Assembly: GCF_000014585.1 (NCBI RefSeq)
Contig: NC_008319.1
Location: forward strand, 744,001-808,000
DNA: 64,000 nucleotides
Direction: 5' to 3'
Source: Synechococcus sp. CC9311
GTDB lineage: Bacteria; Cyanobacteriota; Cyanobacteriia; PCC-6307; Cyanobiaceae
The notes under the pieces were generated by a model. That model worked only from the letters and a program-made list of their open reading frames with translations. It did no database searches and was not told the DNA's origin. A program made the translations under genes and the position numbers. Shown piece after piece: positions 19,018 to 28,131 of this stretch (position 1 is its first letter; every line of letters starts with the position of its first letter).

Positions 19018-20901
19018 ATGGCGATTCGAGAGGACGACAATCGCCCTAATCGGCGCTTCGGGATCATCAATCTGGTGTTGATTGGTTTCGGAGTGTTGTT
19101 GCTGCTCAGCAGCTTCATTCCCAGCCAAGGCATGCAGCAGGTGCCTCGGGTGCCCTATTCACTCTTCATCGACCAAGTGAATGATGGAGCCGTTAAGCGC
19201 GCTTTCATCACCCAAGATCAAATTCGCTACGAGCTCAGTGAGGTTGAGGAAGGTGCCCCTTCCGTGCTCGCAACCACGCCGATCTTCGACATGGATCTGC
19301 CTCAGCGTCTTGAGAGCAAAGGAGTTGAGTTTGCTGCCGCCCCTCCGAAAAAGCCCAATATTTTCACCACCATCCTGAGTTGGGTGGTCCCACCGCTGAT
19401 CTTCATCCTGGTGCTGCAGTTCTTTGCGCGCCGCTCCATGGGCGGCGGCGGCGCTCAAGGTGCGCTCAATTTCACAAAGAGCAAAGCCAAGGTTTATGTG
19501 CCTGATGAGCAATCTCGGGTCACGTTTGCTGATGTGGCAGGTGTGGATGAAGCCAAGGACGAGCTCAACGAGATTGTTGACTTCTTAAAAACACCCGAGC
19601 GCTATACCGATATCGGTGCACGAATTCCAAAAGGGGTTTTACTGGTTGGTCCTCCAGGTACAGGTAAAACCCTTCTGTCCAAAGCCGTCGCTGGGGAAGC
19701 AGGCGTTCCCTTCTTTATCATCAGTGGTTCTGAATTCGTAGAACTTTTCGTGGGAGCAGGTGCTGCTCGCGTTCGTGATTTGTTCGAACAGGCCAAGAAG
19801 AACGCTCCTTGCATCATTTTTATTGATGAGCTTGATGCAATCGGTAAAAGCCGTTCTGGCTCCATGGGTGTGGTTGGTGGTAACGACGAGCGCGAACAAA
19901 CGCTCAACCAATTGCTGACCGAAATGGATGGCTTTGCATCCAAAGACAAGCCTGTGATTGTGTTGGCAGCGACTAACCAACCTGAAGTTCTCGATGCTGC
20001 CTTGCTCCGCCCTGGTCGTTTCGACCGTCAGGTGTTGGTGGACCGCCCAGATCTCTCCGGTCGTAAAACAATTCTCGATATTTATGCCAAAAAAGTAAAA
20101 CTGGCCGAAGACGTCGATCTCGATCGGATTGCGCAAGCTACCAGTGGTTTTGCAGGTGCCGATCTTGCCAACCTGGTTAACGAAGCAGCTCTACTTGCAG
20201 CTCGCAATTATCAGAAAGAGGTTTTACAGGGTGATCTCAACGAAGCTATTGAGCGGGTTGTGGCTGGGCTTGAGAAAAAAAGCAGGGTGATGCAAGACGA
20301 CGAGAAGAAGGTTGTTGCTTATCACGAGGTTGGTCACGCGATTGTGGGTCACCTCATGCCAGGTGGCAGCAAGGTGGCCAAAATTTCGATCGTGCCCCGT
20401 GGCATGAGTGCCCTTGGCTACACACTGCAACTTCCCACGGAAGAACGCTTCCTCAATTCTCGCGAAGATTTGGAAGGTCAAATTGCCACCCTTCTCGGAG
20501 GTCGTTCTGCAGAGGAAATTGTGTTCGGCAAAATCACCACGGGAGCTGCCAATGATCTGCAGCGCGCCACAGATATCGCCGAGCAGATGGTTGGCACCTA
20601 TGGCATGAGCGACACCCTGGGACCTCTTGCCTATGACAAGCAAGGTGGTGGTCGTTTCCTTGGTGGCAATAACAATCCACGCCGTGCAGTCAGTGATGCC
20701 ACCGCGCAAGCGATCGATCGTGAGGTGCGAGGTCTTGTGGATCGTGCCCATGACCAAGCCGTTTCGATTCTCCGCCAAAACATGGCGTTGCTCGAAACGA
20801 TCTCTCAAAAAATCCTTGAAAAGGAAGTCATCGAAGGGGATGATCTCAAGGAGATGCTTTCAGCCAGCGTGATGCCTGATGAGCCATCCGTTGCTGCTTA
20901 A
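19018..20901 (+). CDS. ftsH: ATP-dependent zinc metalloprotease FtsH
   Basis: A 627-residue membrane AAA+ protease: one TM near residues 15-35, a lumenal or periplasmic domain, a second TM around 120-145, Walker A GPPGTGKT at 211-218, the second region of homology, and the zinc motif HEVGH at 436-440. It degrades damaged membrane proteins; cyanobacterial FtsH complexes act in photosystem II repair. The ATG at 19018 is preferred to an in-frame TTG five codons earlier. A rho-independent terminator follows at about 20955. Confidence 0.95.
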   Translation: MAIREDDNRPNRRFGIINLVLIGFGVLLLLSSFIPSQGMQQVPRVPYSLFIDQVNDGAVKRAFITQDQIRYELSEVEEGAPSVLATTPIFDMDLPQRLESKGVEFAAAPPKKPNIFTTILSWVVPPLIFILVLQFFARRSMGGGGAQGALNFTKSKAKVYVPDEQSRVTFADVAGVDEAKDELNEIVDFLKTPERYTDIGARIPKGVLLVGPPGTGKTLLSKAVAGEAGVPFFIISGSEFVELFVGAGAARVRDLFEQAKKNAPCIIFIDELDAIGKSRSGSMGVVGGNDEREQTLNQLLTEMDGFASKDKPVIVLAATNQPEVLDAALLRPGRFDRQVLVDRPDLSGRKTILDIYAKKVKLAEDVDLDRIAQATSGFAGADLANLVNEAALLAARNYQKEVLQGDLNEAIERVVAGLEKKSRVMQDDEKKVVAYHEVGHAIVGHLMPGGSKVAKISIVPRGMSALGYTLQLPTEERFLNSREDLEGQIATLLGGRSAEEIVFGKITTGAANDLQRATDIAEQMVGTYGMSDTLGPLAYDKQGGGRFLGGNNNPRRAVSDATAQAIDREVRGLVDRAHDQAVSILRQNMALLETISQKILEKEVIEGDDLKEMLSASVMPDEPSVAA

Positions 20902-20954
20902 TCTGCTGCGCTTTCGGTCGCGAAAATGACGTTTTAGCTTTTAGCAACTGTATG

Positions 20955-20983
20955 AACTGTCCTCTCATGGGGGGCAGTTTTTT
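20955..20983 (+). terminator. Rho-independent terminator after ftsH
   Basis: The arms AACTGTCC and GGGCAGTT (one mismatch or G-T pair) form a stem, followed by a T-run. Located 54 bp after the ftsH stop. Confidence 0.7.
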
Positions 20984-21130
20984 GTTGGATCCGTCAGCCA
21001 TCAACGCCGCAAACGATTCCATTGTTTGAAGCATTTGGCGTCTCAATCGCAACGGTTCCAGCACGCGGGGCTAAGAAAACTTGACGAGCAGCCCTCTCAT
21101 CCCCGATAACACTCCTTTGAAGCCGCTGGC

Positions 21131-22078
21131 ATGGATAAGGGAGTTGCTGCTGTTCTCACCTCCTTAAGCGGGCGTGATTACCTGTCGTCTGCAGATGTTT
21201 CTGCGGAGGAAACCCAGGCCCTGCTCGACCTCGCGCGCCAACTCAAGTCTGGCGACCGTCGCATCGATCTCGGCAACCGGGTGCTCGGTTTGATCTTCAC
21301 CAAAGCGTCCACGCGCACCAGGGTGAGTTTTCAAGTGGCGATGGCCCGGCTTGGTGGTCAAACCGTGGATCTCAATCCCCAGGTGACCCAGCTCGGTCGA
21401 GGAGAACCACTGGAAGATACGGCCAGGGTGTTGAGTCGGTTTTGTGATGCTCTCGCTGTGCGCACCTTTGCTCAACAAGAGCTAGTGGATTACGCCTACT
21501 GGGCTTCGATTCCGGTGATCAATGCCCTCACGGATCTCGAACATCCATGTCAGGCCTTGGCTGATTTCCTCACGATGCAGGAGGCCTTTGGTGACCTTCA
21601 AGGTCAAACCCTGGCTTACGTGGGTGATGGCAACAATGTGGCCCACTCTTTAATGCTTTGCGGCGCTCTTCTGGGCGTGAATGTGCGCATCGGTTGTCCC
21701 GATGGTTTTGAGCCCCTCCCCGGGGTGCTGGATCAAGCCCGTGCTCTTGCCGTGTCAGGTGCTCAGATTGAGGTCACCAGTAATCCAGTTGCGGCGGTGC
21801 AGGGAGCCCAAGCCCTTTACACGGATGTTTGGGCGTCGATGGGGCAGGAACAGGAGCAAGCGGAGCGCGAACAGGCGTTTAAAGGTTTTTGCTTGGATGA
21901 GGCACTGCTAGCAGAAGCTGATCCGAAGGCGATTGTGCTGCATTGTTTGCCTGCTCATCGAGACGAAGAGATCAGTGCTGGGGTGATGGAGAGTGCCTCA
22001 AGCCGGATCTTTGACCAAGCGGAGAATCGTTTGCATGCCCAGCAGGCTCTCCTCGCCGTATTGCTTGGTGGTTTGTGA
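21131..22078 (+). CDS. argF: Ornithine carbamoyltransferase
   Basis: A 315-residue enzyme making citrulline from ornithine and carbamoyl phosphate in arginine synthesis. Carbamoyl-phosphate motif STRTR (about residues 60-64), HPCQ (about 140-143) and the ornithine-side HCLPAHR motif near residue 277 are intact. It overlaps the next gene by 4 bp (GTGA). Confidence 0.95.
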   Translation: MDKGVAAVLTSLSGRDYLSSADVSAEETQALLDLARQLKSGDRRIDLGNRVLGLIFTKASTRTRVSFQVAMARLGGQTVDLNPQVTQLGRGEPLEDTARVLSRFCDALAVRTFAQQELVDYAYWASIPVINALTDLEHPCQALADFLTMQEAFGDLQGQTLAYVGDGNNVAHSLMLCGALLGVNVRIGCPDGFEPLPGVLDQARALAVSGAQIEVTSNPVAAVQGAQALYTDVWASMGQEQEQAEREQAFKGFCLDEALLAEADPKAIVLHCLPAHRDEEISAGVMESASSRIFDQAENRLHAQQALLAVLLGGL

Positions 22079-22815
22079 GCGCATCGCACCAGGCGTTTTC
22101 ACTGCCTGGTGGGGCAGTGACTGTCGTTCTCATTCATGGATTCACCGGTTCGCCCTCTGAGATGCAACTCCTCGCTGAGTCCTTGAACGCCCAGGGTTAT
22201 GGCGTTGAAGTACCTCTGCTCGTGGGTCATGGAACCACTCTCAATGATCTGATGGGAGTTCATCCACAGCAGTGGATTGACCCGCTCGATGCCTTGATCA
22301 CCCGCCTGTTGTCAGAAGGTCAGAGTGTGGTGGTGGGTGGTTTGTCGTTGGGCTCAATTTTGAGTTTGCAATTGGCGTTGCGCCATCCCCAAATCAAGGC
22401 CCTCCTGCTGTATTCACCGCCGATTCGCAGCGGAGATCCACGCCGCTTTTTGGCCCCATTGCTCGTTCGTTTTACGCAATCGCTGCCGAAGCCTGCCTCT
22501 GATTTTTTTGACCCGATCGCGGCACAGCGGCTTTGGTCTTACGACCGCTATCCAGTGGTAACCAGTGCTCGAGTTCTTGATCTCATCTCTCGCACGCGCA
22601 AGCAGCTCACCAAGATTCAGCAACCGCTTTTGGCGATTGCAAGTCGTCGCGACAAGGTGATTTCAGCCAGTGGCATTGAGCTGTTGATGCGCAATGTGCA
22701 GTCCTCACCTCGAGAACTTCACTGGTTAGAGCGCAGCGGTCATGCGATCACGGTGGATGCTGAATGGACAATGGTGCGTGATCTCAGTCTCGACTTTTTA
22801 CGTAAGATTTTTTGA
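22075..22815 (+). CDS. Alpha/beta hydrolase (carboxylesterase-like)
   Basis: A 246-residue hydrolase with the HGFTGSP oxyanion region near residue 21, the nucleophile elbow GGLSLG, an acidic residue in ASRRDKV, and a C-terminal RSGHAIT histidine. This is the architecture of Est30-type carboxylesterases and monoacylglycerol lipases. It starts with GTG, overlapping the argF stop. Confidence 0.85.
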   Translation: MSASHQAFSLPGGAVTVVLIHGFTGSPSEMQLLAESLNAQGYGVEVPLLVGHGTTLNDLMGVHPQQWIDPLDALITRLLSEGQSVVVGGLSLGSILSLQLALRHPQIKALLLYSPPIRSGDPRRFLAPLLVRFTQSLPKPASDFFDPIAAQRLWSYDRYPVVTSARVLDLISRTRKQLTKIQQPLLAIASRRDKVISASGIELLMRNVQSSPRELHWLERSGHAITVDAEWTMVRDLSLDFLRKIF

Positions 22816-22830
22816 ATATCTACTTGAAGC

Positions 22831-23001
22831 ATGGATCAAGTCGAACGAGGCAACTGGCAACGGATTCTCGAAACCTTAGAAGCGGCGGATGATCGCGACA
22901 GCGGCTTTTATCGCAGGGCTAAAGCCATCTGTAACGGTGAGCCAGACCCCTTGCTCGAGCAGGAGCGGAAGGATCAGGAGCAGAGGGAGCAGAACGGATG
23001 A
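22831..23001 (+). CDS. Small acidic hypothetical protein (56 aa)
   Basis: A 56-residue ORF beginning MDQVERGNWQRILETLEAAD, charged and probably helical. Its stop overlaps the start of the next gene (ATGA), placing it in a chain of coupled small genes between the hydrolase and lexA. No domain recognised. Confidence 0.65.
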   Translation: MDQVERGNWQRILETLEAADDRDSGFYRRAKAICNGEPDPLLEQERKDQEQREQNG

Positions 23002-23246
23002 GCATGAACCCGATTGAGCGAGGCCTGGAACAATCCTTTGAGCTCGAAAAGTGGGGCCGGTTCATCCGTGAGTGCGATGACATCGAAACCCTGAGAGAAA
23101 CGGCGCTGTCTCTGGTTCAGCAACTGGCTCAGCTCAAAGCTTCAAGTTCCTGGATGGCGTCTCGTGCCTCCGAATCCGAAAATGCCAAGCTGGAAATGTT
23201 GGCGGAATTGATCAAGCAAAAAAACCTCGACCAGGAGAAATCATGA
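22998..23246 (+). CDS. Small conserved cyanobacterial hypothetical protein (82 aa)
   Basis: A charged, helical protein; the segment SFELEKWGRFIRECDDIETL followed by a Gln/Leu-rich helix is a pattern I recall from a conserved cyanobacterial small-protein family (recollection, not a search). It overlaps both neighbours by 4 bp, so three ORFs are probably translated as one unit. Confidence 0.65.
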   Translation: MSMNPIERGLEQSFELEKWGRFIRECDDIETLRETALSLVQQLAQLKASSSWMASRASESENAKLEMLAELIKQKNLDQEKS

Positions 23247-23713
23247 GCGTTCTTTCCATTCTGCGGACGTCCGTTGGATTGCGAACCATCGTGATCACTG
23301 GATCCACTGCGGCTGTTGTGTCGGTTGCTTCTGCGTTGCCGAGCTATGCCAGCTGGGAGCCGAAACCTGAGCCCAAGTTTTGGAGTGAGGTGCGCCAGCA
23401 AATGAGTGATGAGGAGACGGTAACCCAGGCTGATTGGACGTTTGTTGAGGCGATGCAATCCCCCAAGATCGACGCCGCTGAATATTTGCGTGATCCTCGC
23501 CGTGATGATCAAGCGGTGACGTTTCAGGCCTTGCTGTTGATGCGCAAGGGAGAGAGCAACCCTTGGGGAATGCGGCAGTTGTCTATGCGCGCCCAGTGTG
23601 TTGATGGGGTGCTGGAGCGGCAGGATCAGGAGGGGCGCTGGAGCCCTTATCCAGGGCGAAAGGGAACGGCTTCCAAAGTGAATTGGATCTGCGCTCAAGC
23701 TCCTAATCCCTGA
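23243..23713 (+). CDS. Secreted hypothetical protein
   Basis: A 156-residue protein with an N-terminal signal peptide (hydrophobic residues 14-33, cleavage near SYAS) and a mature part with two cysteines (in AQCVDG and NWICAQ). It overlaps the previous gene by 4 bp. Function unknown. Confidence 0.65.
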   Translation: MSVLSILRTSVGLRTIVITGSTAAVVSVASALPSYASWEPKPEPKFWSEVRQQMSDEETVTQADWTFVEAMQSPKIDAAEYLRDPRRDDQAVTFQALLLMRKGESNPWGMRQLSMRAQCVDGVLERQDQEGRWSPYPGRKGTASKVNWICAQAPNP

Positions 23714-23738
23714 GGCCTTGCCAAATCCTCATTGAATA

Positions 23739-23752
23739 GGTACATATGTATT
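23739..23752 (+). promoter_or_regulatory. LexA/SOS-type box overlapping the lexA start
   Basis: The sequence GGTACATATGTATT closely matches the cyanobacterial LexA consensus RGTACNNNDGTWCB, differing at the last conserved C. It lies against the proposed TTG start, so LexA binding here would repress its own gene by blocking initiation. Confidence 0.6.
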
Positions 23753-24389
23753 GACTGAATTGGACGTCCTGGTGACCACTGGATCCCCCGAGCCGCTTAC
23801 CACTGCTCAGCAGGAGCTCTACGACTGGCTGTCGGACTACATCGGTAGCCATCGCCATAGTCCCTCCATTCGTCAGATGATGCAGGCAATGGGTCTCCGT
23901 TCACCTGCTCCTGTGCAAAGCCGATTGCGCCATTTGCAACAAAAAGGATGGCTCACTTGGCAGGAGGGGCAAGCGCGCACCCTGCAATTGTTGGGAGATG
24001 TGGCATCTGGAATACCGGTGCTTGGCGCTGTAGCGGCCGGTGGCTTGGTGGAAACCTTTGATGATGTGCAAGAACATCTTGATTTGGCTCCAGTTCTCGA
24101 AACCCGTGGCTTGTTTGCGCTCACGGTGAATGGTGACTCGATGGTCGATGCTCACATCGCCGATGGTGATGTTGTGTTGATGGAACCTGTGCAAGAGCCG
24201 GGTCGCTTGCGTCAGGGCACGATTGTGAGTGCTTTGGTTGCAGGGAGTGGCACGACTCTCAAGCATTTCCACCTTGATGGAAGTGTGGTGCGCTTGGAAG
24301 CGGCGAATCCTGCTTACGACCCGATTGAGTTGCCAGCGGAGCAGGTGCAAGTTCAAGGCAAATTAATGGCGGTGTGGCGCCAGGTTTGA
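23751..24389 (+). CDS. lexA: LexA repressor
   Basis: A 212-residue protein with an N-terminal winged helix (SPSIRQMMQAMGLRS) and a C-terminal S24 peptidase domain. The self-cleavage bond is Ala96-Gly97, the catalytic Ser is 130 in NGDSM and the catalytic Lys is 171, all intact. The start is a TTG; no ATG exists near the N-terminus. The near-consensus SOS box immediately upstream supports autoregulation. Confidence 0.93.
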   Translation: MTELDVLVTTGSPEPLTTAQQELYDWLSDYIGSHRHSPSIRQMMQAMGLRSPAPVQSRLRHLQQKGWLTWQEGQARTLQLLGDVASGIPVLGAVAAGGLVETFDDVQEHLDLAPVLETRGLFALTVNGDSMVDAHIADGDVVLMEPVQEPGRLRQGTIVSALVAGSGTTLKHFHLDGSVVRLEAANPAYDPIELPAEQVQVQGKLMAVWRQV

Positions 24390-24453
24390 GCTCCGTGGCG
24401 GTGTATGCTTCGCCTCGACAGCGAACAGGCTTGCGGGCTTCGCCGTTGTTGAT

Positions 24454-24526
24454 GGGGCCATAGCTCAGCTGGTAGAGCACCTGCATGGCATGCAGGGGGT
24501 CAGCGGTTCGAATCCGCTTGGCTCCA
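24454..24526 (+). tRNA. tRNA-Ala (GGC)
   Basis: A 73-nt cloverleaf: acceptor GGGGCCA pairs with TGGCTCC, giving the G3:U70 alanine identity pair. The anticodon arm CCTGC-ATGGCAT-GCAGG carries GGC, and the T-arm contains GGTTCGAATCC. CCA is not encoded. Gene content changes to an AT-rich, repeat-rich region just after its 3' end. Confidence 0.95.
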
Positions 24527-24697
24527 TTGAATGAATACCTTGTCACTGAAAGGGATTTCAGAGGCTTGCATCGGCCGCTTTTTAAAGCAAAACAACTAAA
24601 TATTATTTTTTGTGCGCCAATATGTGCGCCAAATGGGGGTAAGTGGCTTTCCGACGCAAGCCCTGAGCAGCTCTAGACAGTCGATATTTCTTTCCGC

Positions 24698-24745
24698 CAC
24701 GCTCAGTCGTTTGCTTCGATGCAGGACTCGATCCCATGTCTGCGT
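24698..24745 (+). repeat. 48-bp dispersed repeat, copy 1
   Basis: Identical over 48 bp to 31003-31050 (starts CACGCTCAGTCGTTTGCTTC). It lies in non-coding sequence shortly after the tRNA. It could be the relic of a mobile element present twice. Confidence 0.8.
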
Positions 24746-24860
24746 GACTGCATGCTTGTGGAGCGGTTTTGGCCTGAGGTTTGGACACTCCGGGCTTTTT
24801 TACTGCGATGAGCTGAGCAACCCAAACGGGGGAATGCTTCAAGCAGTTGACCCCAAAACA

Positions 24861-24995
24861 ATGGCCCTCGAAACTCAAATGACGCTGGCTCTGCTTCAGG
24901 AGCTACTGATGGCACTTAGGGCGAATGACTCTGATGAGTACAAGTTTTGGCTAGCCCTTGGCATTGAAGAACTTGGAAGGACAGCAAAAACTTGA
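24861..24995 (+). CDS. Small repeat-family ORF, copy 1 (44 aa)
   Basis: A short ORF starting MALETQMTLALLQELLMALR and containing DEYKFWLALGIEELGR. It is the best-preserved start of a small protein family found at least seven times in this island; the others carry frameshifts or stops. Compared with the longer copy at 26675 it lacks the C-terminal part (ESDWMVPLL, EEERDRLMAWQLG). Predicted helical and cytosolic; function unknown. Confidence 0.5.
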   Translation: MALETQMTLALLQELLMALRANDSDEYKFWLALGIEELGRTAKT

Positions 24996-25128
24996 CTGCT
25001 ATCACCTAAGGTTGTTTATAATAACTTAGCTAAGTTAAAAATAAATTACCTCGCTTGCTAGCCATTTTCCTTGCTCAGCAAATAAAATCACTTGTTGTCC
25101 CGCCAGTGTAATGAATGAAGGATCGGAC

Positions 25129-25172
25129 ATTGCGCAGCGCTGATGGAGGGGTGTTGTGTTGTGCTGCGCAAT
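25129..25172. promoter_or_regulatory. Perfect 10-bp inverted repeat upstream of the phosphorylase-like gene
   Basis: ATTGCGCAGC and GCTGCGCAAT are separated by 24 bp, about 50-80 bp before the start of the next gene. It could be an operator or an mRNA hairpin in the leader. Confidence 0.5.
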
Positions 25173-25220
25173 TGAATAAAGTGATGCATAATTGTAATAT
25201 TAAACGCTATTGGCTTAGTT

Positions 25221-26063
25221 GTGACATTGAATAGACCGCTTAATATAGATATGGTTATTATCACAGCTCTCTCAGAAGAGAAGCAGGCTCTCAAAGACTG
25301 TTTTGGAATTGACTTCGAAACAGTAGTTATGCATGGTATTCACTATAACGTAGGGAAGATTACATATAAAAACCGAGCAATCAACGTAGCTACTGTTCAA
25401 CCAATTGATATGGGGCCAATCCCCGCAGCCGTCATCGCTACGAGATCAATAATAGAGTGGCAGCCTTCAATTATTGCGATGACTGGAATATGTGCTGGCA
25501 TAAAATCATTGACCAAGATGGGAGATATTATTGTAGCGAGTCAGGTTTTTGATCATACAGCAGGAACTTATAAAAATGGCTCTATTACTCCCTTTCAGCA
25601 ATCAATAGGTCAGGATCAATGGGTGCTCCAATTTATTCAATCAATTATGGATAATGAGAAAGATATCATCGGGATTTCTTCGAGCTACCCCAGGCCGAAG
25701 GGCGATATTGGAAAAACAGATATTCACATTGGGCCAATGGCTTCTGGCAGCTTTGTCGTCAAAGACTCGTCATATATAGATAGTCTTCTTGATAAAACAT
25801 CAAAGCTGTATGGAGTTGACATGGAATCGTACGGAGTTGCCTCAGCTGCAAAAATTTGTAGCTCAGCATTCGATAATGTTATGTGGTTGGTTACAAAAGG
25901 AGTCGCAGATCATGCGGATAACAAGAAAAAAGATGACTGGCATTCCTATTGTGCCTTTGTCAGTGCAAAATTTTTGATGATGATGATCAATGAAATATTG
26001 AAGAGAGATAATTCTTACTTATGGCTAGAGAATCAAAGAAAAGCGCAAATGCCCAGGAATTAA
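25221..26063 (+). CDS. Stand-alone nucleoside phosphorylase-like (PNP/MTAN superfamily) protein
   Basis: A 280-residue protein of the PNP_UDP_1 fold: VIITALSEEKQAL at the N-terminus, TGICAGIKS, GDIIVASQVFDHTAG, the purine/ribose segment GVDMESYGVASAA, and a late KGVADHAD with a catalytic-type Asp. The spacing and the C-terminal KKKDDWHSYCAFVSAKF resemble the nucleosidase-like domains often found in bacterial conflict proteins rather than housekeeping MTAN. The GTG start at 25221 is tentative; an ATG at 25251 begins right at the first beta strand. Confidence 0.75.
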   Translation: MTLNRPLNIDMVIITALSEEKQALKDCFGIDFETVVMHGIHYNVGKITYKNRAINVATVQPIDMGPIPAAVIATRSIIEWQPSIIAMTGICAGIKSLTKMGDIIVASQVFDHTAGTYKNGSITPFQQSIGQDQWVLQFIQSIMDNEKDIIGISSSYPRPKGDIGKTDIHIGPMASGSFVVKDSSYIDSLLDKTSKLYGVDMESYGVASAAKICSSAFDNVMWLVTKGVADHADNKKKDDWHSYCAFVSAKFLMMMINEILKRDNSYLWLENQRKAQMPRN

Positions 26064-26674
26064 ACATCTGTCTAATAAATAGAAGGTTCGTTTAGCGGAA
26101 AATGGTGAATTATGAAATCAGAGATCTGAGCTGAGATATGCCTATGAAGCCTTTCTAGTACTTGCTTCTTCTCAGTAATGCGTTTGGCACCTTGCACCTA
26201 AATAATACCCAGGACTGTACCCAAGTCGACTGTCTTTTGTGAACTCGTTAGGAGCTTTGAGAAATCAGGCTGGCCCGTTCTCTTTGTTGAACTCTTTTGT
26301 ATGGCTGAGTCAATAAAAGATTTGAGTATGCGGGGATCTGGAGAAGCTAAAACTAAGCTTGGCAGGAATAGATTCTCATAACTTTTCTTTCCTCATTGCT
26401 GTCTGGACGATCTGACGTCAACCAGCCCCTGCAGGAGGTAACCTTGAACAATGTGGTTTGTGTAAGTGTCCTTTTCATTAGTCATTAGGGAAAATGAGAG
26501 TACTAATAGAGATAACAGAGCGACAAACACAAATCGCGTTTTGCTGTTTGAATGATCTTGGCGCTTTCGAGAGCACTGCTATTGTTTTTATGACTGCAAA
26601 TTTTCAATCTAATTACTGGTTTCATTCCTGCAAGTAAAGCTTAAAGCAGTTATTATTATTATTTTATACACATA
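26064..26674. other. Intergenic region, 0.6 kb
   Basis: AT-rich stretch after the phosphorylase-like gene with no ORF of coding character on either strand, no tRNA and no repeat that I can recognise. Confidence 0.4.
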
Positions 26675-26877
26675 GATGACATTTGCTCTACTGCAGGAGC
26701 TTACGGATGGCACTCAGGGCGAATGACGTTGATGGCTATAAGTCTTGGCTAGCACTCGGCATTGAACAGCTTGGAAGGGATGTAGCTGATGAGATTGAGT
26801 CCGATTGGATGGTGCCCCTGTTAATTGAAGAGGAGAGGGACAGGCTTATGGCTTGGCAGCTGGGGGTGAGCTTCTAG
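26675..26877 (+). pseudogene. Small repeat-family ORF, copy 2 (frameshifted)
   Basis: The 5' part reads MTFALLQELT in one frame and the remainder (MALRANDVDGYKSWLALGIE, then ESDWMVPLL and DRLMAWQLGVSF) in another. Comparison with copy 1 shows one extra base near 26699. This copy gives the fullest version of the family's C-terminal half. Confidence 0.6.
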
Positions 26878-26917
26878 TCCGTTTAGGGAACTATGCAGAT
26901 CCTGCATCAATACCCGA

Positions 26918-27328
26918 ATGGGTGATTCGAATCCGATTGATTCCCGAGATGGTGGAGTGGTCAAGATTCATCACTACATGCCTACTCCTTCTGAGTCGAA
27001 AATTCCTCTTCCTCCTATTCCATCGAGTCTTTCCCAGGGCACACAGCGGACTGCTGCTCATGGCGGAGAACAACAGCAACCTGCGGTATCGAGCATCGAA
27101 GCTCGAGTCACACAAGAGGTGACAGGAATGTCGAAACCAGCGCTTCTTGGATACACCACAGGTCTATTGATCTTTCTGTTCGGATGCCTTGGGACAATGT
27201 TCAATGACAATCCAGACATCGGTGGAATAAAGAAAGCGATTGCAAGTGGTTATCTGGTTGCTGCTGTAACTCTTGTACAGATCTCCTCTATTGCAGATAA
27301 CACGTGGCGGTCAAGCCAGCGTGAATAA
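26918..27328 (+). CDS. Small two-span membrane protein
   Basis: A 136-residue ORF with a Pro/Ser/Gln-rich N-terminal half and two hydrophobic helices in the C-terminal half (LLGYTTGLLIFLFGCLG and an Ala/Val-rich span). The first 20 codons fall inside a repeat that also follows other copies of the small-ORF family, so translation may instead begin at the ATG at 26978. No family recognised. Confidence 0.45.
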   Translation: MGDSNPIDSRDGGVVKIHHYMPTPSESKIPLPPIPSSLSQGTQRTAAHGGEQQQPAVSSIEARVTQEVTGMSKPALLGYTTGLLIFLFGCLGTMFNDNPDIGGIKKAIASGYLVAAVTLVQISSIADNTWRSSQRE

Positions 27329-27341
27329 CCCTCAGTCGGTC

Positions 27342-27517
27342 ACACGCACATCAGGCAGCAAACCCTCAGAGGCCGGCAAAAAGGTGATGAGCCCACTGCA
27401 GAAAAGCCCATCTGCGTCCGCTTCCCACAAAGCATCGACGCTTACCTGCGGGGCTTAAAAGATCGCCCAGCATTTATCTGCGCCGCCGTCGCGACATCAA
27501 TCAAAGAACTCCAATGA
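27342..27517 (+). pseudogene. Ribbon-helix-helix-like ORF without a standard start
   Basis: An open frame ending in PICVRFPQSIDAYLRGL, DRPAFICAAVATSIKELQ and stop, a pattern resembling a short RHH/CopG-type DNA-binding unit. Its TGA overlaps the ATG of the next gene (ATGA), as for coupled genes. However, no ATG, GTG or TTG precedes the domain in frame, so a frameshift from the upstream ORF or a lost start is likely. Confidence 0.35.
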
Positions 27518-28131
27518 TCCGAACCACACTCACTGCAGCAGTGATTATCGCTGGAACACTGCCTGCCATTGCGGCTGGTGATGTCGCCCCAGAGATCCAT
27601 AACCTCTGTCTAAAAGCAGCTGACTATCGCGGCTGCGTTGAAGCGCAGAAAGGCACACCTGAATATCTCGGTAATAAGTGCCGAGCCGGTTATGCCTACG
27701 TCGGCGCCGGTAATTGCCAGAAAGTCAACTGCTCCTTTACGGGCATTGGTGGCGGTGATCGTCATGACCCAATCGTTGCGGGTAAATCCACCTGGAAGTG
27801 CGGCACCAAAATCAACTGGTGGAGCTATTCCGGTATTGACCGAGGTCACCTCAAATTGGGTGCTGTTTCTCCAATTACGCAGTCAAAAGACTGCCCCTCC
27901 GTTGAGCCCAAGATTGGCTGGAACTCCAGCTGTGAACATGCCAAGCCTGGCTGGAAGGCGGCAGAGAAAGAAGACAAGCGGCCTAAGTGTCACGCCAAGC
28001 TTGCAGCCCACAACTGTGATTGGGATACCTACCTAGATGCCAATCCAGCAGTAAAGGCATGGGCTGCCGCTAACCCTGCAATGGCAGAACAAGAGCGCAT
28101 CAAGCTCTCAGCCGACCCTCTAAAGAAATGA
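27514..28131 (+). CDS. Secreted Cys-rich hypothetical protein
   Basis: A 205-residue protein with a signal peptide (MIRTTLTAAVIIAGTLPAIA) and about 12 cysteines in the mature part, suggesting a disulfide-rich extracytoplasmic protein. Its C-terminal third repeats as a decayed inverted copy at 32905-33135. It overlaps the following gene by 4 bp (ATGA), and both share the MIRTTLTA signal peptide start. Confidence 0.65.
   Translation: MIRTTLTAAVIIAGTLPAIAAGDVAPEIHNLCLKAADYRGCVEAQKGTPEYLGNKCRAGYAYVGAGNCQKVNCSFTGIGGGDRHDPIVAGKSTWKCGTKINWWSYSGIDRGHLKLGAVSPITQSKDCPSVEPKIGWNSSCEHAKPGWKAAEKEDKRPKCHAKLAAHNCDWDTYLDANPAVKAWAAANPAMAEQERIKLSADPLKK

Noticed and set aside
24603-24878. Minus-strand ORF facing the tRNA, considered as an integrase C-terminus
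   Set aside because: No R-H-R-Y recombinase residues can be placed, and two different frames look equally plausible; only a repeat could be supported.
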